From JBMNGO01 sp050949885 (GTDB lineage: Bacteria; Bacillota; Syntrophomonadia; Syntrophomonadales; Syntrophomonadaceae): a DNA stretch of 64,000 bases. This document shows positions 25,178-34,624 of the stretch, in pieces. Made by a program: the position numbers and the translations under genes. How positions within the stretch are numbered: position 1 is the stretch's first letter; every line of letters begins with the position of its first letter. The stretch is taken from positions 161,036 through 225,035 of the forward strand of contig JBMNGO010000007.1 of NCBI GenBank assembly GCA_050949885.1, written 5' to 3'. The notes below the pieces were generated by a model, which was not told the origin of the DNA, ran no database searches, and was given only the letters and a program-made list of their open reading frames with translations.

Positions 25178-25972
25178 CTATGCGGTCTTTTTTCCAAATA
25201 CCAGCAGCCAATCCTGAGTCAGTGTCAAATCCTTCTGTTTCACTTCCTCAATTAAGCGGTCCAAAGCAGAAAGCCTTTCTTCATAAGGCAGCTTGGGGAA
25301 CAAGCCGGAAGATAGCGCAGTAATAGAATACAGTTCCCTCAGAGTCTCCGGAGCTAATGGAATACGAAGCATCTTAGCATCAGATGGGGAGAACAATTCC
25401 TTAAACAACTCGGGCAGTTCCTGGTTCTTGATAATTCCTGCATAAGCCGGCAGACTTTCCACAGGAGTATGATCCAATTCGCTTAGACCCAATAAGACAC
25501 TGGCTGCAACTACTCCTCCTGGTTTCAGCACCCGGATAGCCGACTCCAGAGAAGTCTTCTGGTCAGGCATAATAAATATGGAAGCATTATAAAAAACCAG
25601 ATCAAAAAACTGGGGAGCAAAGTATTCATCCAGTTTTTCACCATCACCCTGAACCAGCTTGGCCTCCGGACAGTTCTCGCGTGCCAATTCCAGCATCGGT
25701 TCGGAAAAATCCAGGCCATAAACAGTTGCCCCGGGGAAAATCTCCTGCAGCTTCTTGGTGGAACAGCCATTACCGCAGCCCACGTCAAGAATAGTCAGGC
25801 TTTTATTGTTCCCATCCGGTTTCACCATCTGAGATTCTTTTACATAATCCCAGAGGTATTCGGTAAGGCGGGTAAAATGACCGCTGTTAGCTTCGAAAGC
25901 TTCATATTGCTTGTCACTCTTATCAAAATTGGCACGGACAGCCTTTTTGAATTTGGCGGCAAATTCGTTCAT
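25178..25972 (-). CDS. Class I SAM-dependent methyltransferase
   Basis: The 264-residue protein has motif I ILDVGCGNGCSTKKL at about 74-88, followed by GLDFSEPMLELA and VQGDGEKL, the normal order for class I methyltransferases. The substrate cannot be read. AAAGGAT lies before the ATG on this strand. It is convergent with yedF, and the large hairpin lies between the stop codons. Confidence 0.9.
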   Translation of the reverse strand: MNEFAAKFKKAVRANFDKSDKQYEAFEANSGHFTRLTEYLWDYVKESQMVKPDGNNKSLTILDVGCGNGCSTKKLQEIFPGATVYGLDFSEPMLELARENCPEAKLVQGDGEKLDEYFAPQFFDLVFYNASIFIMPDQKTSLESAIRVLKPGGVVAASVLLGLSELDHTPVESLPAYAGIIKNQELPELFKELFSPSDAKMLRIPLAPETLRELYSITALSSGLFPKLPYEERLSALDRLIEEVKQKDLTLTQDWLLVFGKKTA

Positions 25973-26197
25973 ATAACCAGATCCTTTCTAAAGCTGATAT
26001 GTAAACAACTAATTGGGAAAATACTCGATTTTTGTCGACACCACTTTATAATCATAATATACTTACTCAATTCTGTCATTAAATAGTATAACCGGAATAA
26101 GTTCTTTAGAAATGTTATAATATACAAGTACAAAATACCAGGGAATCCCTTATAGTCAACGGACTACCACCTGCGGGTTGTTGTAGTGCCATACCGC

Positions 26198-26224
26198 GGG
26201 GACCAGAGAACCGCCCCCCTGGTC
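26198..26224. repeat. REP-like short palindrome
   Basis: GACCAG (26201-26206) and CTGGTC (26219-26224) frame AGAACCGCCCCC. GGGGAC begins at 26198, as in the other GGGGAC repeats of the window. The element ends just before the ribosome binding site of the next gene. The rest of the 26.0-26.2 kb gap shows nothing recognisable. Confidence 0.5.
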
Positions 26225-26240
26225 AGTAAGGAGCTAAACG

Positions 26241-27404
26241 ATGAATGAGGTTCAGCTGACGGCTACCAGCGCCTTTGGGCTGGAAGCGATTGTAGCTCGG
26301 GAAATAAAGCAATTAGGCTACGAGAATGTAAAAGTTGAGAACGGAAGGGTTGATTTTGCTGGTGATCTTGCTGCCATTGCCAGGTGTAATCTCTGGCTCC
26401 GTTCAGCTGACCGCCTGTTGATCAGGATGGGGGAATTCCCGGCCACAAACTTTGATGAATTATTTGAACAAACCCGCGCCCTGCCCTGGAGCCATTGGCT
26501 GCCCAAGGACGCAGAGTTCCCGGTTACCGGCAAATCTGTAAACTCCCAGCTTTTTAGTGTATCCGATTGTCAGGCCATTGTAAAAAAGGCTATAGTAGAG
26601 AAAATGAAAGAAAAATACCATGTAAACTGGTTCAAAGAGACAGGACCCAAGTATAAAATACAGGTAGCTCTTTTAAAAAACATAGCCACCCTTACGCTGG
26701 ACACCAGCGGACCCGGCCTGCATAAAAGGGGTTACCGCAAACTTTCCGCTGCTGCCCCTCTAAAGGAAACCCTGGCTGCTGCCATGATAGACATTAGCCG
26801 CTGGAAACCTGATCGGGTGTTGATCGATCCCTTTTGCGGATCAGGGACCATTCCCATAGAAGCTGCTTTGATCGGCCGAAACATAGCTCCCGGCCTAAAC
26901 AGGACATTTGCAGCCGAAGAATGGCCTCAGCTGCCGGCGGAGATATGGAAAAGAGCGCGGGAAGAGGCCAAAGACTCCATTGATCACCATCAAGACTTGG
27001 GGATTTTAGGCTTTGATATCGATAGGGAAGTTCTCAGCCTGGCTCAATATCACGCCAAACAAGCCGGGGTCAGCAAATGGGTCCACTTTCAGCAGCAGGA
27101 TGTCAGAAAGCTAAAGTCCAAGTACAAATACGGTTACCTGATATGCAACCCTCCTTATGGGGAACGGCTGGAAGAGAAAAAGGAAGTGGACATTCTCTAT
27201 CAAGACATGGCTAAAGCCTTGGCTGCCCTTGATACCTGGTCCTGCTATATCCTTACTTCCCATCCCGGGCTGGAAAGATTATTCAATCGCAAAGCTGACA
27301 AAAAACGAAAACTTTACAATGGACGTATCCAATGCAATTATTATCAATTTTTTGGCCCCCGCCCGGACAATCTCGCCGGTCCCTTTGCCAAAAAGCAAGA
27401 TTAG
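26241..27404 (+). CDS. THUMP-domain RNA methyltransferase (RlmL/YpsC-like)
   Basis: The 387-residue protein starts with a ferredoxin-like/THUMP region (about 1-160), then has a methyltransferase domain with DPFCGSGTIPIEAALIGRNI at about 197-216 and the catalytic NPPYGERL motif near 305. This is the RlmL N-terminal-half/YpsC family, which makes N2-methylguanosine in 23S rRNA. AAGGAG precedes the ATG. The length is typical of Firmicutes members. Confidence 0.93.
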   Translation: MNEVQLTATSAFGLEAIVAREIKQLGYENVKVENGRVDFAGDLAAIARCNLWLRSADRLLIRMGEFPATNFDELFEQTRALPWSHWLPKDAEFPVTGKSVNSQLFSVSDCQAIVKKAIVEKMKEKYHVNWFKETGPKYKIQVALLKNIATLTLDTSGPGLHKRGYRKLSAAAPLKETLAAAMIDISRWKPDRVLIDPFCGSGTIPIEAALIGRNIAPGLNRTFAAEEWPQLPAEIWKRAREEAKDSIDHHQDLGILGFDIDREVLSLAQYHAKQAGVSKWVHFQQQDVRKLKSKYKYGYLICNPPYGERLEEKKEVDILYQDMAKALAALDTWSCYILTSHPGLERLFNRKADKKRKLYNGRIQCNYYQFFGPRPDNLAGPFAKKQD

Positions 27405-27443
27405 ATCAGGAACGGTAGCGGTTTTTGCTCAGCTTTTAGCAAT

Positions 27444-27740
27444 ATGTCTTCTATGAAACAACCTCTCGGCAGCTGGCATCTGCAGTCCGGCTCACGGATT
27501 AGAGAATTCCGAAACATAACAGAACTCCAGGTTCTGCTGCGAATTGATTTTATGACCATATGGGTGGTATTATCTGGAGAGGGGCCCTTGGATCGAATTA
27601 TGGAAATGGTTCTAGATATTATGGCCAAACATAAGGAGTGCCGACTGGTAAAGGGGCCTAAGAAATGTGCCCGCCTCCAAAGGGATTCCAACCCGGAGTT
27701 TAAAGATAGCAAAGGGGAGCTGGATACATGGAAAAGATAA
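27444..27740 (+). CDS. Hypothetical protein
   Basis: The 98-residue protein has a hydrophobic middle strand (RIDFMTIWVVLSGEG) and a basic C-terminus with a single Cys pair spread over KECRLVKGPKKC. I recognise no family. No clear ribosome binding site precedes ATG 27444. Its end overlaps the next gene by 13 bases, which supports translational coupling. Confidence 0.5.
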   Translation: MSSMKQPLGSWHLQSGSRIREFRNITELQVLLRIDFMTIWVVLSGEGPLDRIMEMVLDIMAKHKECRLVKGPKKCARLQRDSNPEFKDSKGELDTWKR

Positions 27741-28012
27741 ACATAAGGATGCTGGTGGAGTGGTTAGGGGCTGATGGTGCCAGGGCTGGACTAAACGTCA
27801 GCAGTATTCTTACCTTAAATGAGCTGAGAAAAATAGCTATCTCCTGTGGTGTAAGATTCCAGGCAACTTCAACCCGTGACGAAATTATCGAACTGCTCAT
27901 ATCAAAATATGCCGGTCTGGGCGAGACTGAGGACGGAGCGAAGAACATAACCGGGACCGATGAGGTTGGTTTCACCAGATTAAGACCCAAGAATTTTTTC
28001 ATGAGTTATTAA
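27728..28012 (+). CDS. Hypothetical protein with SAP/HeH-like helical motif
   Basis: The 94-residue protein contains LTLNELRKIAISCGVRF followed by STRDEIIELLISKY, which resembles the helix-extended-loop-helix pattern of SAP/HeH DNA-binding motifs. AGGGGAGC precedes the ATG inside the end of the upstream gene. The C-terminus is convergent with the YihY-family gene, leaving only 16 bases. Function is unknown. Confidence 0.6.
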   Translation: MEKINIRMLVEWLGADGARAGLNVSSILTLNELRKIAISCGVRFQATSTRDEIIELLISKYAGLGETEDGAKNITGTDEVGFTRLRPKNFFMSY

Positions 28013-28028
28013 TATGGTTTGACCTGTT

Positions 28029-28829
28029 TTACTGGTTTTTTGATGCCAGGACGGCGTTTATTTCTCCGCCTAAAAGGAGCATAATGCTGTTTATATAAAG
28101 CCAGATTAGGAAAATAATAATTCCTCCCAGGCTTCCGTACATTATAGAGTAATTGGCAAAACCATTAACATAATAGGAAAAACCGTAGGAAATAATAATC
28201 CAGCCCAGAGTAGTGCATATTGAGCCTGGGAGTACCTGAGAAAACCTGAGCCGTCGGTTGGGAGTCAACCAGTAGACCAAGGCAAAAACCAGTATCATAA
28301 TACCCAGGGACGTAACATAGCGCATTACTGACCATATTTGCACAAAAAGCAGGCTCACCCCTAGATAGGTAGAAAGCACCTCACCCAGCAATTGACCAAA
28401 AACCAGCAGGGCCAGGGAGAAAATAAAAACCAGGGCTAGAAAAATCGTAGCCAGAATAGAGATAAGGCGAACCTGCCAGAAAGGCCGGGTCTCCTCCTGG
28501 TTATAGGCCTTATTGATACCGCGAATAACTGCATTCATACCATTGGAGGCCGCCCACAGCGCAATAATCATACCAAAGGAAAGCAGTCCTTGGCTTCTGA
28601 CCGCCACTGTTTCATTAATAATGCCCCTTACCAGAGCATAATTATTGGCAGGCAGTAACCAGGCCAGGTTATTCAGGAGCACTTCGCTGGCAATGGTAGT
28701 ATAGGATAACAGCGTCAAAAGAAAAATCAGAAAGGGAAAAAAAGCCAGCACCAAGTAATAGGTCAGCTGAGCTGCCAGAGCCGTTACTTCATCCTGATAA
28801 AAGCGCCGGTATAATTCTCTGCCAATCAT
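28029..28829 (-). CDS. YihY/virulence factor BrkB family membrane protein
   Basis: The 266-residue protein has about six membrane segments and the family patterns AAQLTYYLVLAFFPFLI near residue 19, LWAASNGMNAVIRGINKAYN at about 91-110 and the C-terminal LWLYINSIMLLLGGEINA. The family has no settled function. GAGGAA lies before the ATG on this strand. A pair of palindromic repeats begins just upstream of the start. Confidence 0.92.
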   Translation of the reverse strand: MIGRELYRRFYQDEVTALAAQLTYYLVLAFFPFLIFLLTLLSYTTIASEVLLNNLAWLLPANNYALVRGIINETVAVRSQGLLSFGMIIALWAASNGMNAVIRGINKAYNQEETRPFWQVRLISILATIFLALVFIFSLALLVFGQLLGEVLSTYLGVSLLFVQIWSVMRYVTSLGIMILVFALVYWLTPNRRLRFSQVLPGSICTTLGWIIISYGFSYYVNGFANYSIMYGSLGGIIIFLIWLYINSIMLLLGGEINAVLASKNQ

Positions 28830-28842
28830 AGCATTTCCTCAT

Positions 28843-28958
28843 GAGAATCAGGAGGGACAGTTCCTTGATTCTCGTGAAATCATGGACAATTAGGGGGAAC
28901 ATGTCTGCCGTGAATAAATCAGGGCAGCGATCGAGAATCAAGGAACCTGATGATTCTC
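28843..28958. repeat. Two related hairpins in inverted arrangement
   Basis: Hairpin 1 (28843-28873) and hairpin 2 (28933-28958) each begin with GAGAATCA and end with TGATTCTC. They also pair with each other: GTTCCTTGATTCTCG against CGAGAATCAAGGAAC, 15 of 15. This is a BIME-like layout of a REP family. No transposase is nearby. Confidence 0.7.
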
Positions 28959-29128
28959 TAGCAACCAATCAAGCGACCTATGCCCCTGAATCTTCAAAAT
29001 TAGAATATGCAGAAAGGGGCCAAGGTAATCATAAACAGCCTGGATTGCCAGTAGCAATACAGTAATGTCAATTATTATAAAATTGCCCAAAAGGCATCAA
29101 TTAGTGTTAAAATTATTATAATATGGAA

Positions 29129-29176
29129 CCGACAATATGATTAGAAAAAAGTATAATAGTCTTTCAAAACTATTAT
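29129..29176 (+). promoter_or_regulatory. Candidate promoter and operator of the first SLH protein gene
   Basis: CCGACA at 29129 and TATAAT at 29152-29157 are 17 bases apart. A perfect 8-bp inverted repeat, ATAATAGT and ACTATTAT (29153-29176), overlaps the -10 box. The untranslated leader would be about 130 bases, common for abundant surface-layer genes. Confidence 0.4.
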
Positions 29177-29298
29177 GCATCGGTGTTCAGACATAGTATA
29201 GCATATGGGAATGACTGCCAGCAGAAAATCCTTCGGAATAAGGGGGGAGGTAAGTAGTACTTATATAATTCTGTTAAAAACAAGGGGGTAAGACATTA

Positions 29299-32187
29299 AT
29301 GACAAAAAGACTTTTTTCTTCTTTCGTACTTATAACCTTTTTTGCGTTTGCACTGTTGCCTGCCTTAGGCGATGGCATAGTACAAGCCAGTGTTACAGAT
29401 TTAGTAGAAGAACTGCAAGAGGTATATGGTTATCTTGATGATGATGAAAAAGCGGCTATCAGTGCTGCTCGCGACAACCTGCAGACCCTGGCAGGAAATC
29501 CCGATGACGCTGCTTGGGATATCATCCTTAACCCATTAATGACTGATGAGGTTAAGACTCTTCTCGGAGGCGAAGCTGCCGCCAAAACTGCCCTGATTGA
29601 TTTTGCAGCAGGAATGGGGGATATTTATTATTCCACTGATGCAACAGACCTGGAAACAACCCTTGACGAGTTTAAAAACGAAAACAAAGACACCTTTAAA
29701 ACCCTGTTCGGGGACGATATTACCATTGATGATTGTTATGGCCTATTATTAGAGACCAAAGACCAAATGAGGGCTGCAGTAACATCCAATCCCAGCTATA
29801 TTCAGAAATTGGCTCACGGGAATAATAATGAGCTGATAGACACTATTCCCCTGGTTGTAAAAGATGCTGTCATAAAAGCTGTTAACCAAAACTATCCGGA
29901 ATTTAAAAACAAGCTGTCAGCTATCGGTTGGTCAATAACATTATTAATTGAACAGCAGAATGACATAGCCGATGAAATAGATCCTTCCAAAGAAGGCAGG
30001 AAAGCATTGGCCATGGCGGCTGTCCGTTCTGAGGCGCAATATACCGGCCGCACAGCCTTTATCATAGGTGAACAGCCCCAGTATAACGTAACCATTTTGG
30101 GCGGAGACGCATCGAACATGGTGGATTGGGCCAGCAGTGATGAAAGTATAATCCCCATAGTGACAAGCGATAAAGGCAATATGGTACCGGGCCAGGCAGC
30201 TAGAGCAGGCACTGTCACCTTAACTGCCTATAGAAATTACCAGGTTGGCGGACAATGGGCTGGTGATCCGGCCAAAGATTGGATCTTAAAGATCGACGTT
30301 ACTGTAAGCCCAGGGCAACTTAGCACCAATGCCAACTTGGCTTCATTGACTGCCAGCACAGGAACATTGGTTCCGGCTTTTGACCCCAATGTCACTTCAT
30401 ATAAGGTAGTACTGCCTTCTGACTATGGTGCGGCGGTTCCGACCATAGGCGGTACAACTGCAGATGCCAATGCTGCCATGGTGATTACACAGGCAGGGGA
30501 TCTGACCGGAACGGCTACCATTGTAGTCACTGCCCAGGACGGTACTACTAATAAGACTTACAGTATAACCTTCGACGTGAAAAAAGTTGAAACAGTTAGT
30601 ACCGAAGGGGATGTACCCATAAACATTGACAGCACCTCCAGTAACATTGAATTAGACTTTGACCCTGGTGTGGATGTGGAAAAGGTTAACTTAAATGTTA
30701 CTATTCCCAAAGACGTACCAGTAGCTACGGTAACAGTTCCTGTAGCTACCGTAGGGGAGACAAAAGAGGCAACCCTGCCGGCCATGAACGTTACCACTAC
30801 TCAGGATCTGGGCGCAACACCCGATGTAGAGATAAAGGTGGAAATACCCGCTGGCACCAAGGTAACAGCACCTGCTGGCTGGGATGGCACCATTACCATG
30901 CCTACCGTAAAAGCTCAGCCAAGTGCACCTGTTTCCGGGGCACAGAGTGTTGATGCGGTAATCGAAGTGGGCTTGGGCGATGTTCAACTAAACTTTGATA
31001 AAGCAGTACGGCTAATAATACCGGGTAGAGCTGGAAAGAGCGCTGCATTTGTCCGTGGCGGAATTGTTACTCCCATTACCCGGACCCTCAGTGCAGATAA
31101 TCAGGCAACCGCCGATGCTGAAATACCCGGTAACGGCGATGCCAAAATAGATTCTGGAAATGACCTGGCTATTTGGACCAAGCACTTTACCGAATTTATC
31201 GCCTACACTCCCAAGTCATCCGGCGGTGGCGGCGGCGGTGCTCCTTACACTGGAACCACCGTACCGGTTAGCGGTGGCAAGGTTTCCAGAGATGGCGCAA
31301 CCGTAAATATTCCCAACGGTGCCCTCACCGAGAGTATCCGGGTAAAAGTGGCCAAGTTCACCAATATCTCCAGTCTGACCTTTGCTCCGGACACAGTCCT
31401 GGTCAGCGATGTAATAGAAATTACCAAGGATAAGAGCGGCGATTTCCTGAAGCCTGTTTCTATAACTTTGAACTACGACAAGACCAAGGTTGATCTGGAG
31501 AAATACGATCTGGCCCTGTTCTGGTATGATACAGCCAAGAAAGAATGGCAGAAGCTGGACGACATTACCATAGATGCGGCCAAAGGAACAATAAGCGGCA
31601 CTGTAATGCACTTTACCAAATTTGCTGTCATAGCTGCCGAAAAAGCAACCGTGCCTGTAGTACCGGAAGTCGAACTGAGCGACATCAAGGGACACTGGGC
31701 CGAAGCCAACATTACAAAACTGGTAACCGCCCAAGCTATAACCGGTTACCAGGATGGCACCTTCAAACCTGATAATTCTATCACCAGAGCGGAATTTGCC
31801 ACCGTCCTGGTCAAGGCTTATCAATTACCGATAACCAGCGGCCAGGTATTTAATGATACTGCCAATCACTGGGCCAAAGATTACATCAGTACTGCGGCTG
31901 CCAACGGAATAATTACCGGATACAGCAGCACCCAGTTTGGACCCGATGACCTTATAACCCGTGAACAGATGGCAGTGATGGTAATCAGGGCAGAAGGAAT
32001 GGAAGCACCCTTTAACACCACCACCTTCACTGATGATGCTAATATTGCTGATTGGGCCAAAGAATCAGTAGCAGCAGCCAGCGGCTATGGAATAATCACA
32101 GGTTACGAAGACAACACCTTCAAACCTAAAGCAAATCTCACCCGTGCTGAAGCTGTGACTGTAATTGCCAGAGCCCTGGAGAAATAA
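29299..32187 (+). CDS. S-layer-like surface protein with cadherin-like domain and three SLH domains
   Basis: The 962-residue secreted protein has a signal peptide (about 1-31), a mostly helical N-terminal domain (about 32-235), a beta region, and a cadherin-like beta-sandwich domain (about 345-425, ending in DGTTNKTYSITF). A Gly-rich linker lies near 640. A module ends in HFTKFAVIA, and three SLH domains fill the last 170 residues (SDIKGHWAE, DTANHWAKDY, DDANIADWAKE, each followed by a TRAE or TREQ motif). SLH domains bind secondary cell wall polymer. GGGGG precedes the ATG. Confidence 0.92.
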   Translation: MTKRLFSSFVLITFFAFALLPALGDGIVQASVTDLVEELQEVYGYLDDDEKAAISAARDNLQTLAGNPDDAAWDIILNPLMTDEVKTLLGGEAAAKTALIDFAAGMGDIYYSTDATDLETTLDEFKNENKDTFKTLFGDDITIDDCYGLLLETKDQMRAAVTSNPSYIQKLAHGNNNELIDTIPLVVKDAVIKAVNQNYPEFKNKLSAIGWSITLLIEQQNDIADEIDPSKEGRKALAMAAVRSEAQYTGRTAFIIGEQPQYNVTILGGDASNMVDWASSDESIIPIVTSDKGNMVPGQAARAGTVTLTAYRNYQVGGQWAGDPAKDWILKIDVTVSPGQLSTNANLASLTASTGTLVPAFDPNVTSYKVVLPSDYGAAVPTIGGTTADANAAMVITQAGDLTGTATIVVTAQDGTTNKTYSITFDVKKVETVSTEGDVPINIDSTSSNIELDFDPGVDVEKVNLNVTIPKDVPVATVTVPVATVGETKEATLPAMNVTTTQDLGATPDVEIKVEIPAGTKVTAPAGWDGTITMPTVKAQPSAPVSGAQSVDAVIEVGLGDVQLNFDKAVRLIIPGRAGKSAAFVRGGIVTPITRTLSADNQATADAEIPGNGDAKIDSGNDLAIWTKHFTEFIAYTPKSSGGGGGGAPYTGTTVPVSGGKVSRDGATVNIPNGALTESIRVKVAKFTNISSLTFAPDTVLVSDVIEITKDKSGDFLKPVSITLNYDKTKVDLEKYDLALFWYDTAKKEWQKLDDITIDAAKGTISGTVMHFTKFAVIAAEKATVPVVPEVELSDIKGHWAEANITKLVTAQAITGYQDGTFKPDNSITRAEFATVLVKAYQLPITSGQVFNDTANHWAKDYISTAAANGIITGYSSTQFGPDDLITREQMAVMVIRAEGMEAPFNTTTFTDDANIADWAKESVAAASGYGIITGYEDNTFKPKANLTRAEAVTVIARALEK

Positions 32188-32201
32188 CCTCGTAGGACAG
32201 G

Positions 32202-32241
32202 ATCCCCATGCAAAAACGAATAATTGCATGGGGATTCTTTA
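32202..32241 (+). terminator. Rho-independent terminator
   Basis: ATCCCCATGCAA and TTGCATGGGGAT pair perfectly over 12 bp around a 10-base loop, followed by TCTTTAT. Confidence 0.8.
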
Positions 32242-32283
32242 TTCCAAAGCATATAGCCATTTAACATGAAAGGGAGATGTCCG

Positions 32284-33903
32284 TTGTTTTGTTTTAAATA
32301 TAAAACCAAACCAATTATTCTAAGCATATTCCTGACTGCATCCCTGCTAATTACCAGCTTTGGCTTTACCGCAACAGCTCATAGTGCTGATTTGCTAACC
32401 AGCTATCAAATACTCAGAGATAGCTATTATGACGAATTCGTACAGCCATTAATAGACGCTGGGGCTACCGAAGCCCAGATAGAAAGCTTTCTCACTGATT
32501 TAGATGCAGCAGTAAACCAGCGGGGTCCTCTCAATGATACCAATTTCAATTCCATAATGTATGATGCCCTGCAGGATGTTATTACCTGGCATAAACACTA
32601 TGATATCTTTATGGCCATGACTACCAGTTTTGAGGAGGAAATATCCTATACCCTGGCCAATAATCAGCTTCACGAAAGGCTTATCCCATTACGCAATGCC
32701 GTAAAACAAGCAGTACTGGGAAATGGACAACCAGGGGGCCCGGGAGGCGGCGGGGGAACCCTAACCCCCGAACCCACCGGAATAGCTGCCCAGATCCAGA
32801 ACCAGCTGAAACAAAGTGGCAGCCAGATAAGCCTTCAAATTCAGGACAACGGCAAATTAAACCTAGCCTCGGAATTGATGAAACAAATACGGGAGTCCCG
32901 CCGGAATCTAAAACTAACCTGGAACGGCGTGGAATTTGCCATCCCGGCCAGTGTTCTCAGCTCCTGGCAAGGCTCGCTGGTTGCCAGTGTTGCTCCCTTA
33001 GACGAAGCGGAAAGCCAAAAAATCCTGGAAAAAACCTCTCCTTATTTGACCCTGGTGGGAAGCATCCTGGAGCTGAAACTTTCATCAGATGCCAGCATCG
33101 GCAGCATGTATTTCTTTGATCCCATAACCATAACCTTTTCCTACGCAGAAAAAGACCTGGGAGACATCAAAGAAAACACTCTGGATGTTTACTACTATAA
33201 TGAAACCACTGAAAAATGGCAGAAAATGAACGGAACACTCAGTCTAACCAATAACACCATCAGCATCTCCACTACCCACTGCAGTAAATATGCCATTATG
33301 TCCCTTAATACCCCGGCAGCGGACCCCCAACCGGTGAACTTTACCGACTTGGCCAATCACTGGGCCCAAGCGGATATAATGGCTATGGTGGGATATGGTT
33401 TAGTAAACGGAATAGGGGAAAACCAGTTTGCCCCTGACCAGAATATTACCAGGGCAGAGTATACTGCCATTCTCCTGCGCACTTTGGGCATACCGGAAGA
33501 CGGAACTCACATGATGGGAAAATTCAGCGATGTACCGGCTTCCTCCTGGTTCTTCAATACGGTCAACACAGCTGCTGAACTGGGTTTAGTGAGCGGATAT
33601 GACAGCAGCACCTTTGGCCCTAATGACCAGGTCACCCGGGAGCAGATGGCAGTTATGATAAAGAGGGCTTTTGACTACACAGGAAGGCAGTCTAACCTTT
33701 CGGCTGATCAAATATCAACCAGGCTGGCACCTTTTGCCGACAGGGAGCAAATAGCCGCCTGGGCCAGGGAGGCTGCTGCTGCAGCTATCGAAGCCCGGAT
33801 AATCAACGGCCGTACCCCGACCGAATTTGCCCCCCGGGCCAATGCTACCAGAGCCGAAGCAGCAGTAATGCTGCTAAGAATGTACAACCAGCTAAACCAA
33901 TAA
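32284..33903 (+). CDS. SLH-domain surface protein
   Basis: The protein is 539 residues from TTG 32284, which follows AGGGAG by 7 bases; ATG 32266 is in frame but lies before that site. It has a signal peptide (TASLLITSFGFTATAHS), a helical N-terminal domain, a Gly/Pro-rich linker (PGGPGGGGG), and a beta module ending with a Ser-Lys-Tyr-Ala pattern. Three SLH domains close it. It shares its pre-SLH module and architecture with the upstream protein, so the two are probably a duplicated pair with different N-terminal functions. Confidence 0.9.
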   Translation: MFCFKYKTKPIILSIFLTASLLITSFGFTATAHSADLLTSYQILRDSYYDEFVQPLIDAGATEAQIESFLTDLDAAVNQRGPLNDTNFNSIMYDALQDVITWHKHYDIFMAMTTSFEEEISYTLANNQLHERLIPLRNAVKQAVLGNGQPGGPGGGGGTLTPEPTGIAAQIQNQLKQSGSQISLQIQDNGKLNLASELMKQIRESRRNLKLTWNGVEFAIPASVLSSWQGSLVASVAPLDEAESQKILEKTSPYLTLVGSILELKLSSDASIGSMYFFDPITITFSYAEKDLGDIKENTLDVYYYNETTEKWQKMNGTLSLTNNTISISTTHCSKYAIMSLNTPAADPQPVNFTDLANHWAQADIMAMVGYGLVNGIGENQFAPDQNITRAEYTAILLRTLGIPEDGTHMMGKFSDVPASSWFFNTVNTAAELGLVSGYDSSTFGPNDQVTREQMAVMIKRAFDYTGRQSNLSADQISTRLAPFADREQIAAWAREAAAAAIEARIINGRTPTEFAPRANATRAEAAVMLLRMYNQLNQ

Positions 33904-33908
33904 AAATA

Positions 33909-33940
33909 TTAGGGGGGATGGTATGTACCATCCCCCCTAA
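33909..33940. terminator. Bidirectional terminator between convergent genes
   Basis: TTAGGGGGGATGGTA and TACCATCCCCCCTAA pair perfectly over 15 bp with a 2-base loop. It lies between the SLH gene and the convergent gene ending at 33945. Confidence 0.8.
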
Positions 33941-33944
33941 TTCC

Positions 33945-34502
33945 TTACTTACTCAGAAAACTCAAATTCTTGCCATACTTTACACCCAGATCCTGAAGGA
34001 TCTTTATCTCTTCGGAAGTCAGCTTATCCTGCAAAATCTCCTTCACCTTGGCCATCTCCTCCGGAGAGCGCTTATCTTTTCTGCCTACCTGAAAAACATA
34101 GGAGATTTCCTCGCTGCTCAATTTTTTCAGAATAATGGAGCCGGCCTGGAAAAGATCATTTTTATCCACCTCGGTGCCCAGCTTTTCCCGAATCACCTCA
34201 ATTATTTGGTCATTGCGGAGTTTTTCCGAATCCTTCCCGGAATCCTTTAGGGTCTTTTCTATTAGTTCATGCCACCAGGACTGATCCTGATCCACCCTGG
34301 GATTAGTCTCAACCTTTTGATATTTTTCAATAGGCAGAGGATTATCATTATTATTCTGACCGGAGGTGTCAGTTGAGGGCAGATGTTCACTCAGACTAAT
34401 GGAAGGGGGCTGGTTTGTTCTGTAGAACCAATACATTCCCGATGATATAACAATACTGGTAATTATTATAATAACAGCCAAAGATCTCTTGCCCAGCTTC
34501 AT
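33945..34502 (-). CDS. Hypothetical membrane-anchored protein
   Basis: The 185-residue protein has one N-terminal membrane segment (about 7-27), a Ser/Asn/Pro-rich linker and a charged helical C-terminal part (about 75-185) with repeated Lys/Glu-rich helices. It is predicted to face outward. I recognise no family. It is convergent with the SLH gene and divergent from the polysaccharide locus. An ATG follows a GAGGATGTG segment on this strand. Confidence 0.65.
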   Translation of the reverse strand: MKLGKRSLAVIIIITSIVISSGMYWFYRTNQPPSISLSEHLPSTDTSGQNNNDNPLPIEKYQKVETNPRVDQDQSWWHELIEKTLKDSGKDSEKLRNDQIIEVIREKLGTEVDKNDLFQAGSIILKKLSSEEISYVFQVGRKDKRSPEEMAKVKEILQDKLTSEEIKILQDLGVKYGKNLSFLSK

Positions 34503-34624
34503 TCACATCCTCAAGGCCATTTCAGAAAATGGAAAATGATTACCCTATTATTATATACTAAATATAATAGAAAGCTTCAAACAAAAACTTGCAGTTTGCA
34601 AAAAGACCAGGAAAGGTATAATCA

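Noticed and set aside
34589..34622. Promoter TTGCAG ... TATAAT before the VanZ gene
   Set aside because: The spacing is 22 bases and the -10 box nearly touches the start codon, so transcription would begin inside the coding region.
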